Below are positions 48,475 through 60,218 of a stretch of DNA of 64,000 nucleotides, one piece after another. The stretch covers positions 1,426,001 to 1,490,000 of the forward strand of contig NZ_CP064030.1 of the NCBI RefSeq assembly GCF_016865235.1, read 5' to 3'. The translations under genes were made by a program, and so were the position numbers. Every line of letters starts with the position of its first letter. Positions within the stretch are counted from its first letter, which is position 1. Below the pieces are notes generated by a model. It searched no databases, was not told where the DNA came from, and was given only the letters and a program-made list of their open reading frames with translations. This DNA comes from Dyella caseinilytica (GTDB lineage Bacteria; Pseudomonadota; Gammaproteobacteria; Xanthomonadales; Rhodanobacteraceae).

Positions 48475-49322
48475 AAACGACTTTGATTTCCGTAACCGAG
48501 CTGGCCGCGCTGCCGCCATCCGAGGTGTTGATCGTCGATTGCCGTTACGACCAGTTCGACGCCGGCAAAGGCGAACGCGATTACCGCGCAGCGCATATTC
48601 CCGGTGCCGTATTTGCCAGCCTGGACCGTGACCTTTCCGATCTCTCTCGCATCCCTATGGGACTCGGGCGTCATCCTTTGCCGACGGAAGAAGTGTTTTC
48701 CGTCGCGCTGAGCCGGTGGGGCTGGCATCCCGGATTGCAGGTCGTGTGCTATGACGCCGGCAATGGCGCGTTGGCTGCCGCGCGACTTTGGTGGTTGCTG
48801 CGCTTGTGCGGCGTCAAGCAGGTGGCCGTGGTCGATGGCGGCTATGCCGCATGGACAGCAGCAGACCAGCTCGTATCCCAGGACATTCCGCAGCCCGCGC
48901 AAACGTCGGTGTCGCTGCACTATGACCCCGTCCAAGTTCTGGTCGACCACGCAGCGGTTGCTCATTTGAAGCACGATCTGCTGCTCGATGCACGCGCCAC
49001 ATCACGCTATCTGGGCGAAGTCGAGCCGTTGGATCGTGCGGCCGGTCATGTGCCTGGTGCGGCGAATCGGCCATTTTCCGAGAACCTGCAACCCGATGGC
49101 CGCTTCAAGTCGGCGGCTGTCTTGCGCCAGGAGTTTCTGGCGGTGATGGGTAACCATAAGCCGGAGCAGGTGGTGCATATGTGCGGGTCAGGCGTCACTG
49201 CATGCCATAACCTGCTGGCGATGGAGCATGCGGGTCTTGCCGGTTCGCGGCTTTATGCGCCGTCATGGAGTGGATGGGTGAGTGATCCATCGCGGTCGGT
49301 GGCGACGGGTAGTGGATCGTAA
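48471..49322 (+). CDS. sseA: Thiosulfate/3-mercaptopyruvate sulfurtransferase
   Basis: 283 residues with two rhodanese domains. The N-terminal one is inactive (VVCYDAGNGALAAARLWWLL); the C-terminal one carries the active-site loop CGSGVTACHN. The CGSG(V/I)TA loop is typical of 3-mercaptopyruvate sulfurtransferases. It moves sulfur to thiol acceptors. The gene is the last of the operon, overlapping nudL by 4 bp. Confidence 0.9.
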   Translation: MKTTLISVTELAALPPSEVLIVDCRYDQFDAGKGERDYRAAHIPGAVFASLDRDLSDLSRIPMGLGRHPLPTEEVFSVALSRWGWHPGLQVVCYDAGNGALAAARLWWLLRLCGVKQVAVVDGGYAAWTAADQLVSQDIPQPAQTSVSLHYDPVQVLVDHAAVAHLKHDLLLDARATSRYLGEVEPLDRAAGHVPGAANRPFSENLQPDGRFKSAAVLRQEFLAVMGNHKPEQVVHMCGSGVTACHNLLAMEHAGLAGSRLYAPSWSGWVSDPSRSVATGSGS

Positions 49323-49396
49323 CGACAGCCTGATTGAATCTTCACCCGAAGGCTCAGGCATCTCCATATGTGGTGTAAGAGCAAACTTGCCTTAAT

Positions 49397-49464
49397 GTCA
49401 TTCCGGCGAAGGCCGGAATCCACGCTTCGTACTGGCCATGGAATCCGGTCTTCGCCGGAATGAC
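49397..49464. repeat. Inverted pair of REP-like palindromes
   Basis: GTCATTCCGGCGAAGGCC at the left and its mirror ending CGCCGGAATGAC at the right, about 15 bp apart. It is the same family as at 28264 and 28598, and sits between two convergent genes. A degenerate copy is at about 50323. Confidence 0.8.
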
Positions 49465-49498
49465 GGTGAGGTGTGCGTGAGCGTCAAGGTAGAGTTGC

Positions 49499-50257
49499 TT
49501 ATTTTGCCTTGCTCTTGAGCCTCGCCACCAGCGCCTGCAAAGTCGCCTGCGTTTCCGGATGGAAAAACGCATCAACAAAGGTGTCGATCGGTAACGCATC
49601 GATATCAGCGTAAGCACTGGTCAGATCGGTACGTGCAATCTTGCGCGTGGCCAGCATGGCGTGCGCGGGCAGGGCGAGGGTTTCGTTCAACCAGTGCAGT
49701 GCGCGGTGGGTGACTTCATCCACGTTGGCGAGTTCGTCGACGAGTCCGCAAGCCAGTGCCTGCTCCGCATCAATCAGTGCGCCGGACACCAGCAGGCGTT
49801 CCGCGCGATAGTTGCCGACGATGCGGCGCAGAGCCATCTGGATGCAATCGGGCGCGACCAGCCCAACCTGCACTTCGTTCAAGCCAATGCGATAGGGGCC
49901 TCGCGCCATCACGCGGTAGTCACAGAACAGCGAAAGCACTGCGCCACCTGCAGGGCTGTGGCCAGTGATCGCAGCGGCTACCGGCACGGGTGAATGCGCC
50001 AGCGCAGCACAGGTGGCGAAGAACTCGCGCCAGAATTCACGCACGCCGGTGCGGTCGCGCGTAAGCAATGCCGGTACGTCTACGCCGGCAGAGAACATGC
50101 CTTGCGCACCCGATAGCATGATGCCACGCGCACCATCGCGTACAGCGTCAGCGATGGCACCCTGGATGGCACGCAACAGGTCCAGGTTGAGCGCGTTGAC
50201 CGGTGGCCGCGCCAGTTGGATTTCGGTAACGGCGTCGTGCTTGGTGAGGTTGAGCAT
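49499..50257 (-). CDS. Crotonase-superfamily protein (enoyl-CoA hydratase/isomerase like)
   Basis: 252 residues. The oxyanion-hole segments MFSAGVDVPALL and GHSPAGGAVLSLFCDYRVMA are present, but the second catalytic Glu region reads LNEVQVGLVAPDCIQMALRRIVG and the first Glu of GGGxE is replaced (GGAVLS). Hydratase activity is therefore doubtful; an isomerase or thioesterase-like activity is more likely. Lone gene, convergent with the sulfurtransferase. Confidence 0.8.
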   Translation of the reverse strand: MLNLTKHDAVTEIQLARPPVNALNLDLLRAIQGAIADAVRDGARGIMLSGAQGMFSAGVDVPALLTRDRTGVREFWREFFATCAALAHSPVPVAAAITGHSPAGGAVLSLFCDYRVMARGPYRIGLNEVQVGLVAPDCIQMALRRIVGNYRAERLLVSGALIDAEQALACGLVDELANVDEVTHRALHWLNETLALPAHAMLATRKIARTDLTSAYADIDALPIDTFVDAFFHPETQATLQALVARLKSKAK

Positions 50258-50376
50258 GGTGCGGCTCCGGAAGCGTTGCGGCTTGCGATATTGGATTTAC
50301 TTGGATGTGTGCGCTTGCACTGTCGCCCCGGCGAAGGCCGGGACGACGAATGGTAGCTTGATCGCGACTATGGAGA

Positions 50377-51843
50377 TTATGACTGCGGATCGTTATCCGC
50401 TGTCCAGGTATAACGCACGGCATAATCAAGCACGGCCTTGCCGTTGGCAGGTACATCGACCTTGAATTCCAGCGTATCGGTGGTCTGCTTGCTCGGCTTG
50501 ACGCTGGACGAAGTCACCGTCCAGGTGCGCCAGCGGTAGGGGTACTCGCGTACGGTCACGGTACGTACGCTGTCGCCGGCGTTGGTGAGCGTGACGCGAT
50601 AGGCTTCATCCATGGTGCGTCCGGCTTTGTCGACATGAAAGTTCGTGCGCTCCTGATCACCTTGCAGGTCGAAGACGGTGCCCAGCGTCATGGTGACGTC
50701 GGTGCCTTTGGGGGTGTCGTCAACGCGTCCCTCGCCGATGAACTGTGGCACGTTGTTGCGATCAGCCGTCAGGACACGCAGATAGCCAGCCGGCAGGCTG
50801 TCGAAGGCCGTAAACCGCAATGCACTGGTTATGCCGCTACTCATGCCGCCGCTATTAATAATGCTGTTGATCATCGGTCGCGACGGCGTCCATGGGCTGC
50901 CCGTTGTATACAACGTTGTACGTTCGCAACTCAGGGTACGCGTGGCGTAGAGAGGCACCTGGCTGACGCTGCCGTCGGGCAGATCAACAGGAGCAGGCAA
51001 GGTATAGCTGCGGTAGTCGCCCATGGAGGATTGCTCGGGCATCGCTTCCGCGGCGACAGGCGCTGCCATGGCTTTCATCATCATCATGGGGCGCGGTCCG
51101 TTGGCCCTGGCAAAATTCGGCTCGCCGGCAATCAGCGTCAGTTTGGCGTCCTGCCAATTGCTGCCGCTGCGGTTGGCGATGCTGGCGCGCGATTCAAACT
51201 GCATGCTGCAGCTATTGCCCGGTGCCAACGTCGCAACATATGCCGCGCGCCAGCCGATGCCCGAGGTCGGGTAGCTGAGTACGGCGGTGGTGTTGCCGGT
51301 ACGCGAGGCATCCACGCGCAAAACCAGGCTGGAGCCGGTAGGGAAGTTGCTGCTGGTGGTATTCACGGCTGCGTAGTTGCGGATCAGTGTGGTGCCGCCG
51401 CTTGCATTGCGGACAATCAGTCCTTCGTCGCCGGCGCGCAACAAGGTCCCATTGGCTAATGGCTGGCCGTTGTCACCAAGTACGCTGATATTGCTGCCGG
51501 TCAGGCCGGTGAGTGCGGCGTTGGCGCCCTGGCCAAGCAGCAGCCGCTGCGAGACGACTTTCGCTTCGCCACCTGGAAACCCCAGCGCGATGGCTTCGGC
51601 ATCCAGATTGTTCGGCAGGTTGCCGAGCACCACGTCATGTACGCCGGCCTGCAGATCCATACTGCGCTGCTCGCGCACCACGGCATAACCCTCATCAACC
51701 GTGCCGCCGCTATTGCTCGCATAAAGGCTGGCGCTGTCGCTGCGATACAGCGTTATCGACGCATTGTCGGTGGCCTGGGCCAGCGACGCGCTGAAGCAAA
51801 CGGCACAGGCAATGGCGAGGGCGGTTCGGTGTTGGATCGTCAT
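50377..51843 (-). CDS. Exported DUF4139 protein
   Basis: 488 residues: a signal peptide (ALAIACAVCFSASLAQA), an N-terminal region with VVREQRSMDLQAGVHDVVLGNLPNNLDAEAI as in DUF4140/4139 proteins, and a C-terminal immunoglobulin-like part (NAGDSVRTVTVREYPYRW). A Met-rich patch (PRPMMMMKAM) lies at about residue 255. Function is unknown. The start is ATG 51843 with GGGAG six bases upstream. Confidence 0.82.
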   Translation of the reverse strand: MTIQHRTALAIACAVCFSASLAQATDNASITLYRSDSASLYASNSGGTVDEGYAVVREQRSMDLQAGVHDVVLGNLPNNLDAEAIALGFPGGEAKVVSQRLLLGQGANAALTGLTGSNISVLGDNGQPLANGTLLRAGDEGLIVRNASGGTTLIRNYAAVNTTSSNFPTGSSLVLRVDASRTGNTTAVLSYPTSGIGWRAAYVATLAPGNSCSMQFESRASIANRSGSNWQDAKLTLIAGEPNFARANGPRPMMMMKAMAAPVAAEAMPEQSSMGDYRSYTLPAPVDLPDGSVSQVPLYATRTLSCERTTLYTTGSPWTPSRPMINSIINSGGMSSGITSALRFTAFDSLPAGYLRVLTADRNNVPQFIGEGRVDDTPKGTDVTMTLGTVFDLQGDQERTNFHVDKAGRTMDEAYRVTLTNAGDSVRTVTVREYPYRWRTWTVTSSSVKPSKQTTDTLEFKVDVPANGKAVLDYAVRYTWTADNDPQS

Positions 51844-51949
51844 GAGGCACTCCCTTGGCGGATAACGTGCTCCGATCATAACGAGCGGACTGTGGCGGCG
51901 AGTGTGTCGCTACCACAGGCCGTTCTTGTGCGCTTCAGGACTTGCTTGG

Positions 51950-52366
51950 CTACTGCCCTTCCGGCCTTACGTTAACCATCCAAGGCACACCAAACTTGTC
52001 GACCAGCATGCCGAAGCCGTCGGTCCAGAAGGTCTTCTGGAAGGGCATGCCGATCTTTCCGCCTTGCGCCAGCGCGTTGAAGCACTTTTCGCCTGTTGCG
52101 ACATCCGGCGCGGTCACCGAAAGGTTGAAGCCAGAGTGGGAGACTTTTTCATCGCTGCTGTCCGCCATCAGCACATGCGTTTTGCCGATGGCCAGCGTGG
52201 CATGAAGGATCTTGTCGGCCATGTGCGATGGCGTCGGATATGCCGAATCGTTTGGCGCATCCTTGTAGCGCATCTTCATCAGTTCGGTGGCACCAAGGGC
52301 GTCGATGTAGAACGCAATAGCCTCTTCACAGCGGCCGTCGAAGTAGAGATAGGGCTGAATTTCCAT
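51950..52366 (-). CDS. VOC-superfamily protein (PhnB/glyoxalase-like)
   Basis: 138 residues. Starts MEIQPYLYFDGRCEEAIAFYIDALGA and ends FGMLVDKFGVPWMVN, the PhnB-like 3-demethylubiquinone methyltransferase-related (VOC) pattern. The metal ligands and substrate are not identified. I prefer ATG 52366, the standard family start, over ATG 52384, although GGAG lies a little far (11 bases). Confidence 0.85.
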   Translation of the reverse strand: MEIQPYLYFDGRCEEAIAFYIDALGATELMKMRYKDAPNDSAYPTPSHMADKILHATLAIGKTHVLMADSSDEKVSHSGFNLSVTAPDVATGEKCFNALAQGGKIGMPFQKTFWTDGFGMLVDKFGVPWMVNVRPEGQ

Positions 52367-52407
52367 GGCGGTGATGTCTCCCATGTGCAGAAAGTCGGGA
52401 TGTTCGC

Positions 52408-52844
52408 TTAGACGTTGACGGACGCAGCTGCGTCTTTGATCGGCTGGGGCAGCGATACGGATTTACCGCTGGCCGGATCCATCCACACCATCACGACATG
52501 CCCGTCGCAATAGAGCTTGTTCTTGTTGTCAGCATCAACAATGCGGTGTCCAACGGTCATCGAGCTGTTGCCCAGGCGTGTGCAGAACAGCTCCACATGC
52601 AACTGGGCAGGCCATTCGATCGGCAGGCGATAGTTGATTTGGCTGGCTGCCATCACCGGCATGGCATGATCAGTCATCCAAGGGCCTTTCAGGCTTTGCA
52701 GCCATTGCAGGCGCGACTCTTCCAGGAAGGTGAGATAGCTGGAGTTGTTGACGTGATTGAACGCGTCCAGATCGCGCCAGCGTACGCTGATCGAGGCGAT
52801 ATAAAGCGGCACGATCGCTTCGTTGGCATCGTTGGATAGTGTGG

Positions 52845-52848
<4 letters not shown>
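52408..52848 (-). CDS. Acyl-CoA thioesterase (4HBT hotdog fold)
   Basis: 146 residues with the YbgC/4HBT catalytic segment VRWRDLDAFNHVNNSSYLTFLEESR, where the Asp is the catalytic residue. It hydrolyses acyl-CoA or 4-hydroxybenzoyl-CoA-like thioesters. Its ATG overlaps the uvrA stop by 4 bp (ATGA), so it is translated after uvrA. Confidence 0.88.
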
Positions 52849-55793
<2,945 letters not shown>

Positions 55794-55859
55794 GACGCGT
55801 CGATATGGGGGAATCAGTCACTATACCAAGCTGGTCAAACCAGCCCCCTCCATACCCGC

Positions 55860-55890
55860 AAAAACCTGCTGACAACGTTATGTCAGCAGG
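55860..55890 (-). terminator. Terminator-like hairpin upstream of uvrA
   Basis: A perfect 10-bp stem (CCTGCTGACA/TGTCAGCAGG, 6-nt loop) followed on the minus strand by TTTTT. It ends 67 bp upstream of the uvrA ATG and there is no minus-strand gene before it, so it is either an attenuator in the uvrA leader or a stop for antisense transcripts. Confidence 0.65.
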
Positions 55891-56033
55891 CGCGTTCTTG
55901 AAGGCTTGTCCGTGGCGCTTGCAAGGTTGACGGGTGGATATCTACAACAGACACATGGATCTAGGCAGCGGCAGGGCAGGCGAATATGCTCGACCGTTAT
56001 TTTCCCGGTTTCCCGTACAGCGGAGGGTGTGAC

Positions 56034-56558
56034 ATGACGGTTGGCAAATGGGCTTGGGGTGTGGGCATGTGCTTGGTGCTGGTGGCTGGTCCCGCCCTGG
56101 CGGCCCAGCCGAGCGAAGCGCAGGTGCGGGAGCTGATGCAGGTGATGGACGTGCCTGGCCAGTTCGCCACCATGAACAACCAGATGGCTGCCATGATGAG
56201 TCAGCAGCTACCTTGCGTAGATGCCACCTTCTGGCAGACCTATATCGACAAGAATGGGCAGGAGCAGCTGACCAAGGCCATGATCCCGGCCTACCAGCAC
56301 CACTTCACCTCCGATGAGGTCGATGGGCTGATCAAGTTCTACAAGTCCTCCCTGGGCCAGAAACTGGTGTCCCAGATGCCCGCCACCATGGCCGAAGCGG
56401 CCCAGGCCGGGCAGCAGTGGGGGCGTCAGCGCACCTCGGACATGTTCTCGGAGCTGCAGAAAGAGGGCAAATTGGACGCCCAGGGCCGTTGCCCAGGTAC
56501 AGCCGGGTCCGATAACGGCGGCAGCGCGCCGACCCAGGGCAGCGATTCGGGCCACTGA
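56034..56558 (+). CDS. Exported DUF2059 protein
   Basis: 174 residues with a signal peptide (WAWGVGMCLVLVAGPALAAQ) and a DUF2059 helical domain (EQLTKAMIPAYQHHFTSDEVDGLIKFYKSSLGQKLVSQMP). A low-complexity Gly/Ser tail ends the protein. Function is unknown. ATG 56034 is chosen because GGAGGG precedes it by about 8 bases and it begins the signal peptide. Divergent from uvrA. Confidence 0.85.
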   Translation: MTVGKWAWGVGMCLVLVAGPALAAQPSEAQVRELMQVMDVPGQFATMNNQMAAMMSQQLPCVDATFWQTYIDKNGQEQLTKAMIPAYQHHFTSDEVDGLIKFYKSSLGQKLVSQMPATMAEAAQAGQQWGRQRTSDMFSELQKEGKLDAQGRCPGTAGSDNGGSAPTQGSDSGH

Positions 56559-56583
56559 CCCCCCTCCGTCGACTGGTTAGTTG

Positions 56584-56613
56584 TTGACCAGCAAGCCCTT
56601 TCGTCGTTAAAAT
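56584..56613 (+). promoter_or_regulatory. Sigma-70 promoter of rplU
   Basis: TTGACC at 56584-56589, an 18-bp spacer, and TAAAAT at 56608-56613. The transcript should begin near 56620. Confidence 0.75.
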
Positions 56614-56618
56614 CCTCA

Positions 56619-56649
56619 GTTCGCTACGGCCGAATCGGTCGTGGCGAAC
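56619..56649 (+). promoter_or_regulatory. 5'-leader hairpin of rplU
   Basis: GTTCGCTACGGCCG pairs with CGGTCGTGGCGAAC (14 bp, with two G-U pairs) around AAT, at the very start of the predicted transcript. It could be an autogenous L21 control site; that is untested. Confidence 0.6.
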
Positions 56650-56680
56650 CCAAGAGAATAACGACAGAAGGGCTATTCCC

Positions 56681-56995
56681 ATGAGTTATGCAGTCATCAA
56701 GACCGGTGGCAAGCAATACCGCGTCCAGCAGGGCGATGTCCTGCGCGTGGAGTTGCTGAACGCCGAAGAAGGCGCCAGCGTGAAGTTCGACCAAGTGCTG
56801 CTGGTCGGCTCCGGTGAGACGATCACCGTCGGCGCTCCGATCGTGGACGGCGCCATCGTCACCGCCACCGTGCGCAAGCATGGCCGCGCCGACAAGGTCC
56901 GCATCATCAAGTTCCGCCGCCGCAAGCACCACAAGAAGCAGCAGGGACATCGTCAGCATTTCACCGAAGTCGAGATCACGGGCATCAACGCCTGA
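56681..56995 (+). CDS. rplU: 50S ribosomal protein L21
   Basis: 104 residues beginning MSYAVIKTGGKQYRVQQGDVLRVE with the family's C-terminal RRKHHKKQQGHRQ. It binds 23S rRNA. First gene of rplU-rpmA; obgE follows after a terminator and a repeat. Confidence 0.98.
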   Translation: MSYAVIKTGGKQYRVQQGDVLRVELLNAEEGASVKFDQVLLVGSGETITVGAPIVDGAIVTATVRKHGRADKVRIIKFRRRKHHKKQQGHRQHFTEVEITGINA

Positions 56996-57014
56996 TCAGC
57001 CGGAGTAGAGAGTC

Positions 57015-57272
57015 ATGGCACATAAAAAAGGCGTAGGTTCATCCCGCAACGGTCGCGATTCGAACCCGAAATACCTCGGCGTGAAGATCTATGGTGGCCA
57101 GGCCATTGAGGCCGGCAACATCATCGTGCGTCAGCGCGGCACCAAGTTCCATGCCGGCACTGGCGTGGGTCTGGGTCGTGACCACACCCTGTTCGCGCTG
57201 GTCGACGGTACCGTCGAGTTCAAGACCCGCGGCGAGAACAATCGCAAGTACGTCAACGTCGTCAAGGGCTGA
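57015..57272 (+). CDS. rpmA: 50S ribosomal protein L27
   Basis: 85 residues beginning MAHKKGVGSSRNGRDSNPKYLGVK, the flexible N-terminus that reaches the peptidyl-transferase centre. It lies 19 bp after rplU. Confidence 0.98.
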   Translation: MAHKKGVGSSRNGRDSNPKYLGVKIYGGQAIEAGNIIVRQRGTKFHAGTGVGLGRDHTLFALVDGTVEFKTRGENNRKYVNVVKG

Positions 57273-57292
57273 TCGCCCCCGATGTTGCAGCG

Positions 57293-57322
57293 AAGGCCCC
57301 GCTTCGGCGGGGCTTTTGTTTT
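57293..57322 (+). terminator. Intrinsic terminator after rpmA
   Basis: GCCCCGC/GCGGGGC stem with a TTCG tetraloop and CTTTTGTTTT tail. Confidence 0.9.
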
Positions 57323-57371
57323 ATGGCAGGAATCGTCAAAGATCAAAGCCAATTCCTGGCCCATGGCATGG

Positions 57372-57448
57372 CCGTCATTCCCTCGAAAGAGGGAATCCAT
57401 CTTGCTCTTGAGCAGATGAAGTGAATTCCCGCTTTCGCGGGAATGACG
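57372..57448. repeat. Inverted pair of REP-like palindromes between rpmA and obgE
   Basis: GTCATTCCCTCGAAAGAGGG at the left and CCCGCTTTCGCGGGAATGAC at the right, each a hairpin, about 35 bp apart. It is followed by a GATTCCCCATTCC direct repeat just before the obgE ribosome site. Confidence 0.75.
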
Positions 57449-57501
57449 CCTGTAAGGGTACGATTCCCCATTCCTGATTCCCCATTCCCGGCAGCCAGCT
57501 C

Positions 57502-58569
57502 ATGAAATTCGTCGACGAAGCGATCATCAAAGTCCTGGCCGGAGACGGCGGCAATGGCTGCATCAGCTTCCGCCGCGAGAAATTCATCCCCTTCGGCGGT
57601 CCCGATGGCGGCGATGGCGGCCACGGCGGTTCGGTCTGGCTGGTCGCGGACGAGGGCCTGAATACCTTGGTCGACTTCCGCCATCAGCGCAGCTTCAAAG
57701 CGCAGCGTGGCCAGAACGGCATGGGCAGCGACATGTATGGCAAGGGCGGCGAGGACACCGTCATCCGCGTGCCCGTCGGTACGGTCGTTACCAACGTCGA
57801 CACGGACGAAATCATCGGTGACCTCACTGCACACGGCCAGCGCCTGCTGGTGGCTCAGGGCGGCAAGGGCGGCCTGGGCAATATCCACTTCAAGAGTTCG
57901 GTGAACCGAGCGCCACGCAAATCGACGCCCGGTACGCCGGGTGAAGTGCGCGAACTGAAGCTGGAGCTGAAACTGCTCGCCGACGTGGGCTTGCTGGGTT
58001 TCCCCAATGCAGGCAAGTCCACGTTCATCCGCGCCGTGTCCGCGGCGACGCCGCGCGTGGCGGATTATCCGTTCACCACACTGCATCCTGGCCTTGGCGT
58101 GGTCAGCCTCGGCGCTGATCAGAGCTTTGTGATTGCCGACATTCCCGGCCTGATCGAAGGGGCTGCGGAAGGTGCCGGCCTGGGCATCCAGTTCCTGCGC
58201 CACGTCGCGCGCACGCGCTTGCTGCTGCACTTGGTCGATATCGCGCCGATCGACGGTTCCGACGTGGTTGAGCAGGTACACGCTATCGAGCATGAACTAG
58301 AGAAGTTCGATCCCGAACTCATGCAGCGTCCGCGCTGGCTGGTGCTGAATAAAGAAGACGTGCTGCCCGAGGACGAACGTCAAGCGGTGGCCGAAGACAT
58401 CATCAAGCGCCTCGGCTGGACTCAGCCGTGGTTCCTCGTCTCGGCCATTGCGCGCGAGAACACAATGGCCGTCTGCCAGGCGGCGCAGCGCTTCTTTGAG
58501 GCGCAGCGCGAAGTACGCGAAGGCCGCACTGACATGCTGCCAGGCGATGTGCGGCTGCGCGGAGAGTGA
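57502..58569 (+). CDS. obgE: GTPase Obg/CgtA
   Basis: 355 residues: the glycine-rich Obg fold (residues 1-158, GDGGNGCISFRREKFIPFGGPDGGDGG), then a G domain with GFPNAGKST, DIPGLIEGA, and NKED. It is an essential GTPase in ribosome assembly and the stringent response. It lies downstream of rpmA as in most bacteria. Confidence 0.97.
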   Translation: MKFVDEAIIKVLAGDGGNGCISFRREKFIPFGGPDGGDGGHGGSVWLVADEGLNTLVDFRHQRSFKAQRGQNGMGSDMYGKGGEDTVIRVPVGTVVTNVDTDEIIGDLTAHGQRLLVAQGGKGGLGNIHFKSSVNRAPRKSTPGTPGEVRELKLELKLLADVGLLGFPNAGKSTFIRAVSAATPRVADYPFTTLHPGLGVVSLGADQSFVIADIPGLIEGAAEGAGLGIQFLRHVARTRLLLHLVDIAPIDGSDVVEQVHAIEHELEKFDPELMQRPRWLVLNKEDVLPEDERQAVAEDIIKRLGWTQPWFLVSAIARENTMAVCQAAQRFFEAQREVREGRTDMLPGDVRLRGE

Positions 58570-58572
58570 CCT

Positions 58573-58736
58573 GGCTCCCTCTCCCCTTCAAGGAGAGGGT
58601 TGGGGTGAGGAGCCGGCCTTGCGATAAAGGTTACAGATGCCGCCTTTGAAAAAGCAGCAAAAAATAAGCGTGATGATGATGGAGTTCAGGGCCAGCGTGA
58701 ACCCTCACCCCAGTCCCCTTCCCAGAGGGGAATGGG
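58573..58736. repeat. Pair of CCCTCTCCCC-type palindromes flanking the obgE-jetA gap
   Basis: CCCTCTCCCCTTCAAGGAGA starts one hairpin (58577-58597) and continues into TTGGGGTGAGG; about 100 bp later the mirror CCCTCACCCCAGTCCCC is followed by CCCAGAGGGG. It forms a large inverted pair immediately before jetA. No gene is present in this 177-bp gap. Confidence 0.7.
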
Positions 58737-58746
58737 AGAAAAGACG

Positions 58747-60216
58747 ATGAAGCTCCAGGCGCGCATCTCCGCCTACCATCGGCTGCGAGACGAAGCGCTA
58801 TGGCGCCTGCTTGCCGCCGACCATGCGCCCGAAATCATCGGCTTGCTGCAAACCTTGCTGATGGATGATGAGCGCAAGCTCAGCGCATCCATCCTGTTCG
58901 AACGCCTGCAGCATCACCTTGATGCGATCAACGCCTCCGACCTGCCGCGTGAGCTGCCGCGCACCGCGCAAGCCTATGTTGCCGATTGGCTGGCCAGAGG
59001 CTTTCTGGAGCGTCGCTTGCCCGAAGGCGCCAGCGAAGAAGAGTACGAACTCTCCGCGCACGCCGCGCAGGCTATCCGTTTCGTCAGCAGTCTGGATACG
59101 CCGCGTATGGCGGCTACTGAAAGCCGTTTGTCGCTGGTGATCCAGCAGCTTGCACACCTGGCTGAGCAGACCGAAACCGATCCCACCGCGCGCCTGAGTG
59201 CGCTGTATGCGGAGCGTGATTGTCTGGATGCGGAAATCGCAAGAGTCAGCACCGGCAAGGTGGCGGCGATCGATGGCAAGCGCGCGCTGGAACGCACGCG
59301 TGAAATCATTCGGCTGGCCGACGAGCTGGCCGAAGACTTCCGTCGTGTTCGCGATGATTTCGAACAGCTCAACCGCGAATTCCGCGAACGCATCATCGAC
59401 GACGAAGGTGAGCGTGGCGACATTCTCGACAAGTTGTTCGAAGGCGTGGACCTGATCGGTGACAGTGAGGCCGGGCGAAGCTTCAACGCCTTCTGGAGCT
59501 TGCTCAACGATATCGAACAGAGCGCACAGCTCGATGCTGCATTGGAAACCGTGTTGTCGCGTAACTTTGCACGTAAGCTGCAGCGCCACGAACGACAATT
59601 TCTACGTGGCATGACCGGCGTGATGCTGGAACGCGGCAGTCACGTGCACGACGTCATGCAGAATTTCGCACGTAGCCTTCGTGGCTTCGTGCAGAGTCGC
59701 GGCTATCTGGAGCAGCGCCGCCTTAACCAACTGCTCAAGCAGGCGCAGGCCGAGGCGCTGCAATTACGCGACTCGGTGCAGGTGCGTCAGCGCACGCCGT
59801 ATACGTTGCAACTGACCACCAGCCGGCTGCGTTCGTTGTCGCAATGGCGTTTGCACGATCCGCGTCAGGCTCGCGTGGATGGCAGCGTCGCGCGCAGCGA
59901 TGGCGCTGCGATTTCGCTCGATAGCGTGGGCGAACTGGTGGCGCAGTCAGAAATTAATTACCGCGGCTTACGCCGCGATCTGCATGAACTGCTGGCCAAA
60001 CACGACCAGCTTTCGATTGGCGCCGTACTCGCGCAGCGTCCGGCAGAGCAGGGCCTGGGCAGCATCATCGGTTACCTTTCGCTGGCGACACGACATGGCG
60101 TAATCGCCGATGGCGAGCAGGAAACCATCAGCTGGCGCGGCAACGACGGCAGCGATCGCCATGCCCGTATTCCTCTCGTGTGGTTCGTAAAAGCAAAGCG
60201 GCATGAATTTGCGTAG
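58747..60216 (+). CDS. jetA: Wadjet anti-plasmid system protein JetA (DUF3375)
   Basis: 489 residues matching DUF3375 in length and pattern: LRDEALWRLLAADHAPEIIGLLQTLL at the N-terminus, a winged-helix part, LVIQQLAHLAEQTETDPTARLSALYAERDCLDAEIARV, a long coiled-coil region (residues about 150-240) and EAGRSFNAFWSLLNDIEQ. JetA is the MukF-like kleisin of the JetABCD complex, which extrudes and cuts circular plasmid DNA. The start is ATG 58747, with GGAG eight bases upstream. It is separated from jetB by about 3 kb of foreign-looking genes, unlike the compact operons described. Confidence 0.88.
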   Translation: MKLQARISAYHRLRDEALWRLLAADHAPEIIGLLQTLLMDDERKLSASILFERLQHHLDAINASDLPRELPRTAQAYVADWLARGFLERRLPEGASEEEYELSAHAAQAIRFVSSLDTPRMAATESRLSLVIQQLAHLAEQTETDPTARLSALYAERDCLDAEIARVSTGKVAAIDGKRALERTREIIRLADELAEDFRRVRDDFEQLNREFRERIIDDEGERGDILDKLFEGVDLIGDSEAGRSFNAFWSLLNDIEQSAQLDAALETVLSRNFARKLQRHERQFLRGMTGVMLERGSHVHDVMQNFARSLRGFVQSRGYLEQRRLNQLLKQAQAEALQLRDSVQVRQRTPYTLQLTTSRLRSLSQWRLHDPRQARVDGSVARSDGAAISLDSVGELVAQSEINYRGLRRDLHELLAKHDQLSIGAVLAQRPAEQGLGSIIGYLSLATRHGVIADGEQETISWRGNDGSDRHARIPLVWFVKAKRHEFA

Positions 60217-60218
60217 CT

